DNA of 64,000 bases from Pseudomonadota bacterium (GCA_963205265.1 CAUJJI010000019.1:32191-96190); one strand, 5' to 3'. Shown: positions 41,637-51,627, counted from the first letter of the stretch. Program-made: numbers and translations. The notes: generated by a model not told the origin, from the letters alone.

Positions 41637-43093
41637 GGCCTGCTCCCATTTCCGGTTTTCTGGTCGGTGTCGTCGCCTGCCTCGATCGCTGCGAGGCGCG
41701 CCCGCGCGCGGGCGGCGTGTTCGAGGTAGATGGTCGATTCCTGCAGCGGCATGCCCTCTTCGGCGAGCCGCGCGAGGTAGACGTCGACCGTGAGGCGCAG
41801 CGCCCGCGGATCGCCGGGGGCGCCGAAATAGGCCCAGTCCGCCAGTCGCGCGGCAAGGCGCGGGTCTCTCGCCAGCAGCTCGCGCGCGCGCCGGTCGACC
41901 GCGTCGAGCCCGCCCGCCATGCGCAGCGCCTCGGCCGCCTCGTCCTCGAAGCGCAGCGCCGCGAAGTGCGAGGGCAGGCCGTCCCACCAGCCCGTCCAGC
42001 GCAGGGAAACCATGCGGGAGATGTCCTCGGGCCGGTTGTATTGCGGATCGAGCAGCGGCGAGGCGGCGAAGCGTTCGGGCCAGGCGAAGTGGGCGGCAAT
42101 CGCGTCGCGTCGTTCCCCGGCATTGAGCCGTCGCACGGTCTCGGCCGAGACGTATTCGAGCGCCTCGGCGGTGATCCCCAGCGCCTCGGCGATCCGGGCG
42201 GGATCGTCCATCGCCGCGCCGTGCATCGGCAGCAGGCGCGCCGGCTTGAGCGCCGCCATGGCCCTGAGCGCGGCCGCCCATTCGTCGACATGGCGCAAGA
42301 TCCGCTTGCCGTTGCCGGCATTGGGGAGGAACCCCTGGAAATAGTCCGCGGTGAAGATCGCCCGCCGCGCAGGCATGGCCATCCACACCTGCTCCTCTGT
42401 CTCGCCGGGGGCGTGGAACAGGTCGAACCGCTCGCCGTCGATGGTCAGTGCCAGGTGGTCGCGAAACATGATGTCGGGCCTGGGCAGGCGATCGGGCGTG
42501 GTCGGCCAGGTCTCGATCTTCTGGTTGTTGAGCCGCCCGATGATGCCGCCCAGGCGCACTTCCCTTGCCGCCATGGCCGGGAACAGGTCGCTGGCGATGG
42601 TCTTGGCCCGCGGCCAGCGCCGCTTCAGTGCGGGCCAGCCATAGGCGTGGTCGTTGTGGATGTGGCTGACCACGATATGAGTCACCGGCTTGGCGGTAAG
42701 CGTCGGGATCGTCTCGACCAGCACGGGCCCGATCGCGGCATAACCGGTATCGAACACCACCACCCCGCGCCGGGTCTCGATCACCGCCACGTTGACATAG
42801 GGAAAGCGCAGCAGCCACAAGCCGCGACCCTGCGGCTCGACGGTCATCTTCGCGCGCGCCTCGGCAACGAGCTCGGGCGCGTCGGACAGCATCGATCCGG
42901 CGATCAGGTTGCTTGCCGGGCCGCCGAACCCGTCCTTGCGGAATACGTGGCGCAGCACCTCGCCATGCTCGCGCGCGATCAGCATCCGCCCGCGCTGGAC
43001 GAGGAGATCGTCGGCATTGGGGGCAAGCGGAGCCCCGGCGTGCAAGGCTGCCGGGGCGAGCGCAAGGGCAAGCGCGAGCAGCGTGCGGATCAT
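41633..43093 (-). CDS. Exported MBL-fold hydrolase, alkylsulfatase-like
   Basis: Signal peptide, VVSHIHNDHAYGWPALKRRW, FHAPGETEEQVWMAMP, alkyl sulfatase-like C-terminus; ATGA overlap with the amidohydrolase. Confidence 0.8.
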   Translation of the reverse strand: MIRTLLALALALAPAALHAGAPLAPNADDLLVQRGRMLIAREHGEVLRHVFRKDGFGGPASNLIAGSMLSDAPELVAEARAKMTVEPQGRGLWLLRFPYVNVAVIETRRGVVVFDTGYAAIGPVLVETIPTLTAKPVTHIVVSHIHNDHAYGWPALKRRWPRAKTIASDLFPAMAAREVRLGGIIGRLNNQKIETWPTTPDRLPRPDIMFRDHLALTIDGERFDLFHAPGETEEQVWMAMPARRAIFTADYFQGFLPNAGNGKRILRHVDEWAAALRAMAALKPARLLPMHGAAMDDPARIAEALGITAEALEYVSAETVRRLNAGERRDAIAAHFAWPERFAASPLLDPQYNRPEDISRMVSLRWTGWWDGLPSHFAALRFEDEAAEALRMAGGLDAVDRRARELLARDPRLAARLADWAYFGAPGDPRALRLTVDVYLARLAEEGMPLQESTIYLEHAARARARLAAIEAGDDTDQKTGNGSRP

Positions 43094-43803
43094 GACGCCT
43101 GCCCGAAATCGAACTGGCTGGTTGGGACGATGTCGTTCCGCGCGACATCGAGGAAGGCCCGGCAGCTGTCCATCATCGCCTTGAGATTGGCTCTCAACCG
43201 CCCGGCATCGCCCAGCGCAGCGAAGAAGGCGGCGGGGTCGGTCATCGCCTCGGGCGGGAAGCATTCCTCGACGAAGGCATCGTAGACCGGAGCATCGGGA
43301 GTCAGCGGGCAGACTATGGCGTTCTGGACATATTCGAAGTTCGCCTGGGTATCGATGGCGATGGGAGTGTGCTGTTCGTGCCAGTGAGCGAGCGCGGCGG
43401 CGCGGGGCAGGTCGGCGCGAAACGAGATGAAGCTCGCCTGGGCCCAGCCCCATGTCCGTTCGCCGGGGAGCGGGGAATGCGCGGTGTTGGCGATCACGGT
43501 CGATTCGGCCACCAGCCAGGCGGCAAAGCGCGCCGCGTGCGCCGCCACGGCCTGGTCTGCCGCGCCCCGGAACAGCGCATTGGCGCACGGAAGCCAATAT
43601 TGCACCACGGCTTCCTGCTGCGGCGCCTGCCAGCGCTGGACGAGGCCTGCCGCAGCGTCGACCGCGGCATCGGCGATGTTGATCCGAATGCCACTCGCCC
43701 CGCAGGCGCGCAACGCTTCGGGCAAAGAGGTGCGCAGGCGCAAGGCAAAGGCATCGCGCGGTTCGCCGGGATCCCGCCATAGCGCGCAGACGACCTTCTC
43801 CAT
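43090..43803 (-). CDS. EthD-domain-like hypothetical protein
   Basis: Two ferredoxin-like halves; EKVVCALWRDPGEPRDAFALRLRTSLP...; ATGA overlap with the MBL gene. Confidence 0.5.
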   Translation of the reverse strand: MEKVVCALWRDPGEPRDAFALRLRTSLPEALRACGASGIRINIADAAVDAAAGLVQRWQAPQQEAVVQYWLPCANALFRGAADQAVAAHAARFAAWLVAESTVIANTAHSPLPGERTWGWAQASFISFRADLPRAAALAHWHEQHTPIAIDTQANFEYVQNAIVCPLTPDAPVYDAFVEECFPPEAMTDPAAFFAALGDAGRLRANLKAMMDSCRAFLDVARNDIVPTSQFDFGQAS

Positions 43804-43815
43804 GCCTTCGCGCCC

Positions 43816-44589
43816 TCAGTCGAAATTGGCCTGCCCGCCGTCGAGCGGGATGGTTGCGCCAGTGAGGTAGCCAAGCTCGTCGCCGCAGAGCGCGGCCACG
43901 GCGCGGCCGATATCCTCTTCCAGTCGCCCGATCCGCCCCAGCGGGATCGTGCGGAAGAACGCCTCGGCCTCTTCGGGGTTGTTCTCGACCCACCACTTGA
44001 GGCCAGGCGATTCGGCATGCGGGGCAATGGTCAGCACGCGAATGCCTTCGCGCCCCCATTCGGCGGCACCGGCCCGGGTGAGTGCGCGGATCGCCTGCTT
44101 GACCGCACCATAGGCGCCATAGCCGCTCATGTCCCAGCGCAGCCCTGCCGAGGAAGCGAGATTGACGATCGTGCCGCCGCCGCGTGCGGCAAGGTGGGGC
44201 CGGGCCAACTTCATCAGCCGGAACGTGGCTAGCGGACCCGATTCGAAGCCGGCGAGGAAGGCCTCGTCGCTGACGTCGTCGAGCTTGCCGAGCGGGACTT
44301 CCTGCGCGTTGTTGACCAGGATATCGAGGGCCCCGAACCCAGCCACCGCACGGTCCACTGCAGCCGCCAGGTCCGCCGGATCGCGCACGTTGCAGGCCAC
44401 GGCGAGCGCGGTTCCACCGCGTGCAGCGAGCTCGGCTGCGGCTTTCTCGACCTTTTCCCGCGTCCGGCCGGCGAGCACCACCCGCGCGCCCGCGGCCGCA
44501 AGTGCAAGCGCGATGCCAAGGCCGACGCCTTGCCCGGCCCCGGTCACCAGGGCTACCTTGCCGCTCAAGTCGGCCATGCCGTCTCCCAT
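43816..44589 (-). CDS. Short-chain dehydrogenase/reductase (SDR)
   Basis: GKVALVTGAGQGVGLGIALAL, ILVNNAQEV, SSAGLRWDMSGYGAYGAVKQAI. Confidence 0.93.
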   Translation of the reverse strand: MGDGMADLSGKVALVTGAGQGVGLGIALALAAAGARVVLAGRTREKVEKAAAELAARGGTALAVACNVRDPADLAAAVDRAVAGFGALDILVNNAQEVPLGKLDDVSDEAFLAGFESGPLATFRLMKLARPHLAARGGGTIVNLASSAGLRWDMSGYGAYGAVKQAIRALTRAGAAEWGREGIRVLTIAPHAESPGLKWWVENNPEEAEAFFRTIPLGRIGRLEEDIGRAVAALCGDELGYLTGATIPLDGGQANFD

Positions 44590-44689
44590 ATTTTCGTAAT
44601 CATATTAGGTTTCTTTTACGCATGATGTTGACAAAATGGCAAGTCTGTCCACAAAACGCGTTGAAAATAGCACAATCAGCATTTCGTAG

Positions 44690-44706
44690 TTCCGCGCGGC
44701 GCGGAA
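44690..44706. repeat. Near-perfect GC palindrome upstream of the KstD-like gene
   Basis: TTCCGCGC-G-GCGCGGAA. Confidence 0.5.
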
Positions 44707-44733
44707 TTTCCGGGATCGGGATCGGAAGCAGGC

Positions 44734-46425
44734 ATGGCGCAGCAATGGGATAAGGAGGTCGATGTCCTCGTCGTCGGCTCGGGCGCCGGGGGGTTGCTTG
44801 CCGCTCTGGTTGCGGCGCACGGCGGTGCGGATGTCCTGATCGTCGAGAAGGATCGCCAATGGGGCGGCACATCGGCCACTTCCGGGGGCGGAATCTGGAT
44901 CCCCGGCAGCGACCAGGCCCGCGCGGCCGGGTTCGAGGACAGCCTCGACGATGCCTTCCGCTATGTCCGCGGCCTCAGCGCAGACAATGTGCCCGATGCC
45001 AATATTCGCGCCTATGTCGACAATGCCGCAGCCATGCTGCGCTGGATGACGGCGCATACGCCGGTCGTCTATACTGCCCAGCCCTATCCCGACTACCATG
45101 CGGAGAATCCCGGCGGCTCGCCCGCCGGCTATCGCACCCACTTGCCCGAACTGCTCGACGGCCGCCCGCTGGGCGACGACTTGCGCAGCCAGCGCATGCC
45201 GTCGCCCGCCGCCAGCCTGTTCGGCTACCTCAACTGGACCTTCGCCGAAACCTACGACATGCTGTACCGGCCGAAGGGCTGGCTGTGGCGTTTCGCGGTC
45301 AACATGGCGCGCTACTGGCTGGACTGGCCGTTCCGCTTCACCTCGCGCAAGGACCGCCGCCTCACGCTGGGCAATGCGCTGACCGGCGGCCTGCGCATGG
45401 CGCTCAACCAGCGCGGCGTGCCGCTGTGGCTCGAAACCCCGCTGGCAGAGCTGGTCCACGAAGACGGCCGCGTGGCCGGCGCGGTGGTGACGCACCGGGG
45501 CAAGCGGCTGCGCCTGGCTGCGCGCAAGGGGGTGATCCTCGCCGCCGGTGGCTTCGACAAGAGCCAGGCCAAGCGCGACGCTTTCTCGCCACTCTATCCC
45601 GTCGCGCAGGTTTCAGGCGGGGTGTCGAGCAACACCGGCGATGCGCTCGACGCCGGTCTGGCGGTCGGCGCGGCGACGCTGAACCTGCAATCGGCCTGGG
45701 CGGCGCCGGTGTTCTACGTGCCGGGCGAGGATCGCGGGCGACTGTGCACTATCGAGCGCGCCCTGCCCGGCTGCATCATGGTCAACGGCTCCGGCCGCCG
45801 CTACCTCAATGAGGCGGCATCCTATCACGTCACCGGCCAGGCCATGGCTCGCCGCCAGGCCGAGCACGGCGATGCCGCGCCGAGCTGGATGGTGTTCGAC
45901 TATCGCTATCGCCACCTCTTCCCGATGGGGCCGGTCTATCCGCTGATCCCCGACTGGGCTCAGAACGGCATGGTCAAGACCGTGCTCAAGAAGGGCCGCA
46001 CGATCGAGCAACTGGCCGAGCAGATGGGCGTCGACCCGGGCGCGCTGGCCGAGACGGTCACGCGCTTCAACGCATACGCCGCGCAAGGCGAGGACCCCGA
46101 TTTCCATCGCGGCGAGGCGGCCTACGACAGGATGTACGGCGATCCCCGGCACGGCCCCAATCCCTGCCTGCGCCCGCTCGACGTGGCGCCGTTCTATGCC
46201 CTGCCGATCCACCCGGGCGACATCGGCATGAACGGGGGACTCGCCACGGACGACAAGGCGCGCGTGCTGGGTACCGACGGCAAGCCGATTCCCGGCCTCC
46301 ACGCCATCGGCAACAGCGCGGCATCGGCGATGGGCGAAAGCTATCCCGGTGCCGGGGTGACGATCGGCCCGGCCCTGACCTTCGGCTATATCGCCGCGCG
46401 CGAGCTGGCGGGTACCAACGACTGA
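44734..46425 (+). CDS. 3-ketosteroid delta1-dehydrogenase (KstD)-like flavoprotein
   Basis: DVLVVGSGAGGLLAALVAAHGGADVLIVEK, GGTSATSGGGIWIPG, PFYALPIHPGDIGMNGGLATD, GNSAASAMGESYPGAGVTIGPALTFGYIAA. Confidence 0.85.
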   Translation: MAQQWDKEVDVLVVGSGAGGLLAALVAAHGGADVLIVEKDRQWGGTSATSGGGIWIPGSDQARAAGFEDSLDDAFRYVRGLSADNVPDANIRAYVDNAAAMLRWMTAHTPVVYTAQPYPDYHAENPGGSPAGYRTHLPELLDGRPLGDDLRSQRMPSPAASLFGYLNWTFAETYDMLYRPKGWLWRFAVNMARYWLDWPFRFTSRKDRRLTLGNALTGGLRMALNQRGVPLWLETPLAELVHEDGRVAGAVVTHRGKRLRLAARKGVILAAGGFDKSQAKRDAFSPLYPVAQVSGGVSSNTGDALDAGLAVGAATLNLQSAWAAPVFYVPGEDRGRLCTIERALPGCIMVNGSGRRYLNEAASYHVTGQAMARRQAEHGDAAPSWMVFDYRYRHLFPMGPVYPLIPDWAQNGMVKTVLKKGRTIEQLAEQMGVDPGALAETVTRFNAYAAQGEDPDFHRGEAAYDRMYGDPRHGPNPCLRPLDVAPFYALPIHPGDIGMNGGLATDDKARVLGTDGKPIPGLHAIGNSAASAMGESYPGAGVTIGPALTFGYIAARELAGTND

Positions 46426-46444
46426 CATCGGGAGAATTGCGACA

Positions 46445-47527
46445 ATGGCTACCACCAAGGACTACGGCTTCGGCGAGCACGATTTCGCGCGCGGCTGGTT
46501 CATGATCGGCCCGGCGACCGACGCCACGAGCGTGCCCGCGGCGATCCGCTATTTCGGCAAGGACCTGGTGCTCTATCGCGGCGAGTCCGGCAATCCCTAC
46601 GTGGTCGATGCCTATTGCCCGCACATGGGCGCGCACATCGCCAGGAACCGGACTAGCTACATCGTGCTCGACGGCAACCACGTGGCCGGCGAATCGATCC
46701 GCTGCCCGTTCCACGGCTGGAGCTTCGGCCCGGACGGGGCCTGCGACCATATCCCCTATTCGCCCGACTTCATCCCCAAGGCCGCCCGCCTGCGCCACTA
46801 TCCCGTGGTCGAGCGCGCCGGAATCCTGTGGATGTGGCACGATGAGGAAGGCGGGGAGCCGACGCACGAACTGGCGAACTTCGGCGGCCATTACGGCGAG
46901 CCGGGCTGGGTCGAATGGAAGATCGACTACATGGGCGACCTGCCGATCCATGGCGCCGAGATTCTCGACAACATGGCCGACTATGCCCACTTCGTGCCGA
47001 TCCACGGGGCGACCGACTGGCAATATTTCGCCAACGAATTCAAGGGTCACGTCATCCACCAGTACTACAGCGCCGGCCACCGCACGCTTACTGCGAACCC
47101 GGAAGACATGCTGGTGCTCGACACCTGGTACGAAGGCCCCGGCTTCCTCCAGTCGGAAATGGCAGGCACCTTCGACAGCTTCATCATGATTGCCAACACC
47201 CCGATCGAGAACGGCAGCACGCGAGCCTGGCACGCGCTGATGGTCAAGGTGCACGACGGCAGCCGCGAAACCACCGAGGCCGATCGCGCCGCCGCGCTGG
47301 AATACCAGGAAGGCAGCCGCCTGGCCTTTGCGCAGGACGTCGAGATCTGGGCCAACAAGCGCCCCTGCCTCAACCCCATGGCGATCCCGAAGGACGGCCC
47401 CTTCGGCAAGGTTCGCCAGTGGTATTCGCAGTTCCACAAGCCGCGCGCCGAAGCGGCGAAGGTGCACGAACGCGTCAACGGCGTCGTCGTCACGCTCGAC
47501 AAGCGGCCCGGCAAGAGCGCGGCCTGA
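46445..47527 (+). CDS. kshA: Rieske oxygenase, 3-ketosteroid 9alpha-hydroxylase oxygenase (KshA)-like
   Basis: Rieske CPHMGAH...CPFHGWSF; iron site DNMADYAHFVPIHG; adjacent to KstD-like. Confidence 0.85.
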   Translation: MATTKDYGFGEHDFARGWFMIGPATDATSVPAAIRYFGKDLVLYRGESGNPYVVDAYCPHMGAHIARNRTSYIVLDGNHVAGESIRCPFHGWSFGPDGACDHIPYSPDFIPKAARLRHYPVVERAGILWMWHDEEGGEPTHELANFGGHYGEPGWVEWKIDYMGDLPIHGAEILDNMADYAHFVPIHGATDWQYFANEFKGHVIHQYYSAGHRTLTANPEDMLVLDTWYEGPGFLQSEMAGTFDSFIMIANTPIENGSTRAWHALMVKVHDGSRETTEADRAAALEYQEGSRLAFAQDVEIWANKRPCLNPMAIPKDGPFGKVRQWYSQFHKPRAEAAKVHERVNGVVVTLDKRPGKSAA

Positions 47528-47530
47528 GCC

Positions 47531-48298
47531 GTGGCGAACTTTCCGGCAGGCTGCGCGCTGATCTTCGGCGGCAGCGGCGGCATCGGCAGCGGGGTTGCGC
47601 GCACGTTCGCCGAGGCGGGCAGCGACATCGCCGTAGTCTGGCGCAGCCGTTCCGGCCCGGCGGAAGCGGCCGCGGCCTACGCCCTTTCGCTGGGCCGCAA
47701 GGCAAGCACCCACCAGGCCGATGTCACCCGGCCGGACGAGATGCGCGCCGCGATCGATGAAGCCATCGGGCAGCATGGCCGCATCCACTCGGTGGTCTGG
47801 GGCGCCGGGCCGCTGGTCAACCAGCGCTACCTTGCCGAAACCCCGATCGACGAATGGCGCAACGCCTTCGAAGTGGAAGTCCACGGGTTCTTTGCCGCGA
47901 TCGGCCATATCGTGCCGCACATGCGCGCAATGGGCGGGGGCAGTTTCGTCCACCTCGGCTCTGCCGGGCATGACTGGTGGCCGGCAAAGGACGGCCTGTC
48001 GGTGGCGGTCAAGGCGGCGAACGAGCAGGTGATCCGGGGCCTTGCCAAGGAAGAGGGCAAGCACGGCATCCGCGCCAACTCGGTCCTCGTCGGCGTGATC
48101 GACGCCGGGCAGATGCACAAGCTGACCGAGCTCGGCCAGCTCGACGCGCGCTGGGTCGAGGAAACGCACAAGCTGCTGTGCCTCGAACGCTGGGGCACTC
48201 CGGCCGAGATCGGCCACGCGGCAGTCTATTTCGCTTCGAACGAAGGCGCCTACACCACCGGCCAGGCGATTTCGGTGTCCGGCGGCTTCGGAGTCTGA
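47531..48298 (+). CDS. SDR
   Basis: GCALIFGGSGGIGSGVARTFAEAG, GSFVHLGSAGHDWWPAKDGLSVAVKAANEQVI (atypical catalytic region), GQAISVSGGFGV; GTG start. Confidence 0.85.
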   Translation: MANFPAGCALIFGGSGGIGSGVARTFAEAGSDIAVVWRSRSGPAEAAAAYALSLGRKASTHQADVTRPDEMRAAIDEAIGQHGRIHSVVWGAGPLVNQRYLAETPIDEWRNAFEVEVHGFFAAIGHIVPHMRAMGGGSFVHLGSAGHDWWPAKDGLSVAVKAANEQVIRGLAKEEGKHGIRANSVLVGVIDAGQMHKLTELGQLDARWVEETHKLLCLERWGTPAEIGHAAVYFASNEGAYTTGQAISVSGGFGV

Positions 48299-48315
48299 AC
48301 AGGGAGAAGAATCGC

Positions 48316-49107
48316 ATGGCAAGGCTTGATGGCAAGGTGGCTATCGTCACCGGCGGGGCGCGCGGCATGGGCGCGGCCACGGTGCGGTTGTTCGTTGCGG
48401 CAGGGGCGCGGGTCGTCGTTGCCGACGTGCTGGAGGCCGAAGGAACGGCGCTGGCAGAGGAACTGGGCGATGCGGCGCGGTTCGTGCGGCTTGACGTGAC
48501 CAGCACGGAATCCTGGGCCGCGGCGGTCCGCCTGGCGCAAGAGGCCTTCGGCCCGGTCGACGTGCTCGTCAACAATGCCGGAGTGCTGCTGTTCAAGGGG
48601 CTGCTGCAGACGACGCCGGAGGAGTACCGCCGCGTCATCGAGGTCAACCTCGTGGGCGAATTCCTGGGGATCCAGGCAGTCGCACCCGGCATGATCGCCC
48701 GAGGGGGCGGGGCTATCGTCAACATTTCCTCGGTCGACGGCATGAAGGGCGCCAACGGCCTTGCCGCCTATGCCTCGTCCAAATGGGGCGTGCGGGGATT
48801 GACCAAGGTCGCGGCGATGGAACTGGGCCACCTGGGCGTAAGGGTCAATTCCGTCCACCCCGGCGGGGTCGATACCGCGATGACCAATTACGAGGGCGTT
48901 CCGCGCGAGCGGGTGAGCGAGCGCTTCCGCAACATCCCGCTGCAGCGCGTCGGCGCACCGGAAGAAATCGCCCGCGCCACGCTGTTCCTGGCCAGCGACG
49001 ATGCATCCTACATCGCCGGAAGCGAGATCGTGGTCGATGGCGGCATGACCACCGGCCAGTACTACCCCCTGTTTCCCGGCGCACCGGGAGTCGATCCGCT
49101 GGGCTGA
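48316..49107 (+). CDS. SDR, hydroxysteroid dehydrogenase-like
   Basis: GKVAIVTGGARGMGAATVRLF, VLVNNAGVLLFKGL, ISSVDGMKGANGLAAYASSKWGV, IVVDGGMTTG. Confidence 0.92.
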   Translation: MARLDGKVAIVTGGARGMGAATVRLFVAAGARVVVADVLEAEGTALAEELGDAARFVRLDVTSTESWAAAVRLAQEAFGPVDVLVNNAGVLLFKGLLQTTPEEYRRVIEVNLVGEFLGIQAVAPGMIARGGGAIVNISSVDGMKGANGLAAYASSKWGVRGLTKVAAMELGHLGVRVNSVHPGGVDTAMTNYEGVPRERVSERFRNIPLQRVGAPEEIARATLFLASDDASYIAGSEIVVDGGMTTGQYYPLFPGAPGVDPLG

Positions 49108-49263
49108 TCCCGCCGGCGTGGCAATCCTGCAACGCTTTGCGTAGGCTAGAGTCAAAATCATCGGCAGCTCTATATGACGAACTTGCCAAAATGGAGCTTG
49201 TTGCGTAATTAATCCTGCCATAGTCTGCGCGAATGCCTATTCGCGCCACAATGGGAGGATGTC

Positions 49264-51606
49264 ATGTATAACCTGAAGGCCGCTCTTGCCGTATCCGCCA
49301 GCCTGCTGGTCCTCGCTACCCCCGCGTTCGCGCAGGAAGCCCAGGACGACAGCGGCATCGGCGACATCGTCGTCACCGCCCAGAAGCGCGAGGAGAACAT
49401 CCAGGACGTGCCGATCGCGATCTCTGCGGTTGGCAGCCAATACCTCGAAAGCCGCGGCATCCAGTCGATCGAGGACCTTTCGACAATCGCCCCCAACGTG
49501 AAGTTCGAACGCGCGCCTTCGAGCAAGACGATCTCGCAGATCGCGATCCGCGGCTCGGTGACGATCAATCCGGCGATCACCTGGGAGCCGGCGGTCGGCC
49601 TCTACCTGGACGGGGTCTACATCGCCAAGGCACAAGGCTCGATCTTCGACGTCGCCGATCTCGAGCGAGTCGAGATCATGCGCGGGCCGCAGGGCACGCT
49701 TTACGGCCGCAACGCGCTGGCCGGCGCCGTCAACCTGATCACCGCCAAGCCCAGCGGCGAAGCCGGCGGGCGCGCCGAAGTCACTTACGGCAGCTTCGAC
49801 AACATCAAGTTCCGCGGCGTGCTCGACCTGCCGCGCATGGGCATGTTCTCGGTCAAGCTCTCGGGCCAGTACGAAAAGCGCGACGGCCTGGTGAAAGTGG
49901 TGCCGAACCCGCTGTCCGGCGTCTTCACCGCCCTGCCGAACCAGGTGGACCGTACCGATTCGCTCAAGAGCGGCTCGTTCATGGTCCAGGTCCGCGCCGA
50001 ACTGAGCGACGCGGTGACTGCCGATTACACCTACGACTATTCGAAGCAGGACCAGACCCCGCCCTTCGCCCAGCTGCTGCGCGTCAACCGCAACCGCGAT
50101 CCGCGCGACCTGTTCGACCCAGCTTCTCCCGCCTATGCCTTCGGCGGCGCCTTTTTCCCGCTCGATCGCTACACCAACCCGAAGCGCCAGACCGTCGCCT
50201 CGATCGACGGCGCGGTTTACGAAAAGTCGCGTTCCTATGGCCACGCGCTGACTCTCACGGCAGAGCTCGGCGCGCTGACGCTGAAGTCGATCACTGCCTA
50301 CCGTGACCTTGCCTGGGCCGACGGGCTCGATCTCGACGGTTCGCCGATGAAAGTCGCCTTCACCCAGCGCATTACCGATTACGACGCCTTCAGCCAGGAA
50401 TTGCAGGCCACCGGCTCGGCGCTGGGCGACCGGCTCGACTACGTGGTGGGCGCCTTCTACTTCACCGAAAAGGCGGAGACTCTGGGGCCGCAGGTGTTCT
50501 TTGGCGGCGGTTCGGACCTGCAGTCCGACTATGGATCGCACACCAAGGCCTACGCGCTCTATGCGCAGCTTGATTACAGATTGACCGATGCGCTCAAGCT
50601 GACGCTCGGCGGGCGCTATACCCACGAGAACAAGGACATCCGCCGCTACCTGCGGGTCAATGTCGATGCCGCGAACGGCATCTTCACGCCGACGGTGATC
50701 GCCAACATCCCCTACGGCGGCGTGCCCGATGCCAAGTTCAACGATTTCTCACCGGCGGTGACGCTCGCCTACGCCGTATCGCCCCAGGTCAATGTCTATG
50801 CCCGCTATGCGCGCGGCTTCAAGTCGGGCGGCTTCAACGGCGAGACCAACGTGTTCTTCGATCCCGGCGCCCCGGCAGGCTGCCCGCTCGGCGCAACCGA
50901 GCTGTGCCTGCCCTACAAGGCGGAGAAGGTCGACAGCTTCGAGCTGGGCCTGAAGACCCAGTTGTTCGACAACAAGCTGACCTTCAACTTCGCCGCCTTC
51001 CGCGACGAGCACAAGGACATCCAGCTGTCCATCTTCACCGCCCAGGGCGCGGCCGCCTCGGTCGTGCGCAACGCCGCTTCGGCGCGGATCCAGGGGCTGG
51101 AGTTCGAGGCAATTGCCAAGCCGGTCGACGGCATCACGCTCAACGCCTCGATCGCGGTGCTCGATCCCAAGTACAAGCGCTATATCGACGGCGGGGTCGA
51201 CGTGTCGAAGAATCGCGCCTTTCCGCATACGCCCAAGCTCTCGGCCACTGCCGGGTTCGACTGGCGGGTGATGCAGGGTGACTGGGGCAAGCTGAACCTC
51301 TACGGCGACGTCAACCACGTCTCGAAGTACTTCACCTTCCCCTACCCGCTGGTGACGGCCGCCGCTTCGGACCAGAATGCGCACAACACCCAGTCGCCGG
51401 GGCGGACCATCGTCAACATGCGCCTGTCGCTTTCCGATATCGCGATCGGCGGAACCAAGGCCAGCCTGTCGGGCTTCGTGCGCAACCTGACGAAAGAGGA
51501 TTCGCCTTCGAACTTCATCGACTTCGGCCCCGGGTTCGGCGGCCTGACTCTGGGCTATTTCCCCGATCCGCGCACCTGGGGCGTCACGCTCGGCGTCGAA
51601 TTCTAG
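49264..51606 (+). CDS. TonB-dependent receptor
   Basis: Signal peptide; DIVVTAQKREENIQDVPIAISAVG; GPQGTLYGRNALAGAVNLITAKPSGE; C-terminal WGVTLGVEF. Confidence 0.95.
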   Translation: MYNLKAALAVSASLLVLATPAFAQEAQDDSGIGDIVVTAQKREENIQDVPIAISAVGSQYLESRGIQSIEDLSTIAPNVKFERAPSSKTISQIAIRGSVTINPAITWEPAVGLYLDGVYIAKAQGSIFDVADLERVEIMRGPQGTLYGRNALAGAVNLITAKPSGEAGGRAEVTYGSFDNIKFRGVLDLPRMGMFSVKLSGQYEKRDGLVKVVPNPLSGVFTALPNQVDRTDSLKSGSFMVQVRAELSDAVTADYTYDYSKQDQTPPFAQLLRVNRNRDPRDLFDPASPAYAFGGAFFPLDRYTNPKRQTVASIDGAVYEKSRSYGHALTLTAELGALTLKSITAYRDLAWADGLDLDGSPMKVAFTQRITDYDAFSQELQATGSALGDRLDYVVGAFYFTEKAETLGPQVFFGGGSDLQSDYGSHTKAYALYAQLDYRLTDALKLTLGGRYTHENKDIRRYLRVNVDAANGIFTPTVIANIPYGGVPDAKFNDFSPAVTLAYAVSPQVNVYARYARGFKSGGFNGETNVFFDPGAPAGCPLGATELCLPYKAEKVDSFELGLKTQLFDNKLTFNFAAFRDEHKDIQLSIFTAQGAAASVVRNAASARIQGLEFEAIAKPVDGITLNASIAVLDPKYKRYIDGGVDVSKNRAFPHTPKLSATAGFDWRVMQGDWGKLNLYGDVNHVSKYFTFPYPLVTAAASDQNAHNTQSPGRTIVNMRLSLSDIAIGGTKASLSGFVRNLTKEDSPSNFIDFGPGFGGLTLGYFPDPRTWGVTLGVEF

Positions 51607-51627
51607 AAGGGAGGGCCTGGGAGAGGG

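Noticed and set aside
46067-48322. 751-aa minus-strand ORF
   Set aside because: Antisense to KstD/KshA/SDR genes with clear motifs
49237-50625. 462-aa minus-strand ORF
   Set aside because: Antisense to the TonB receptor; shadow ORF composition
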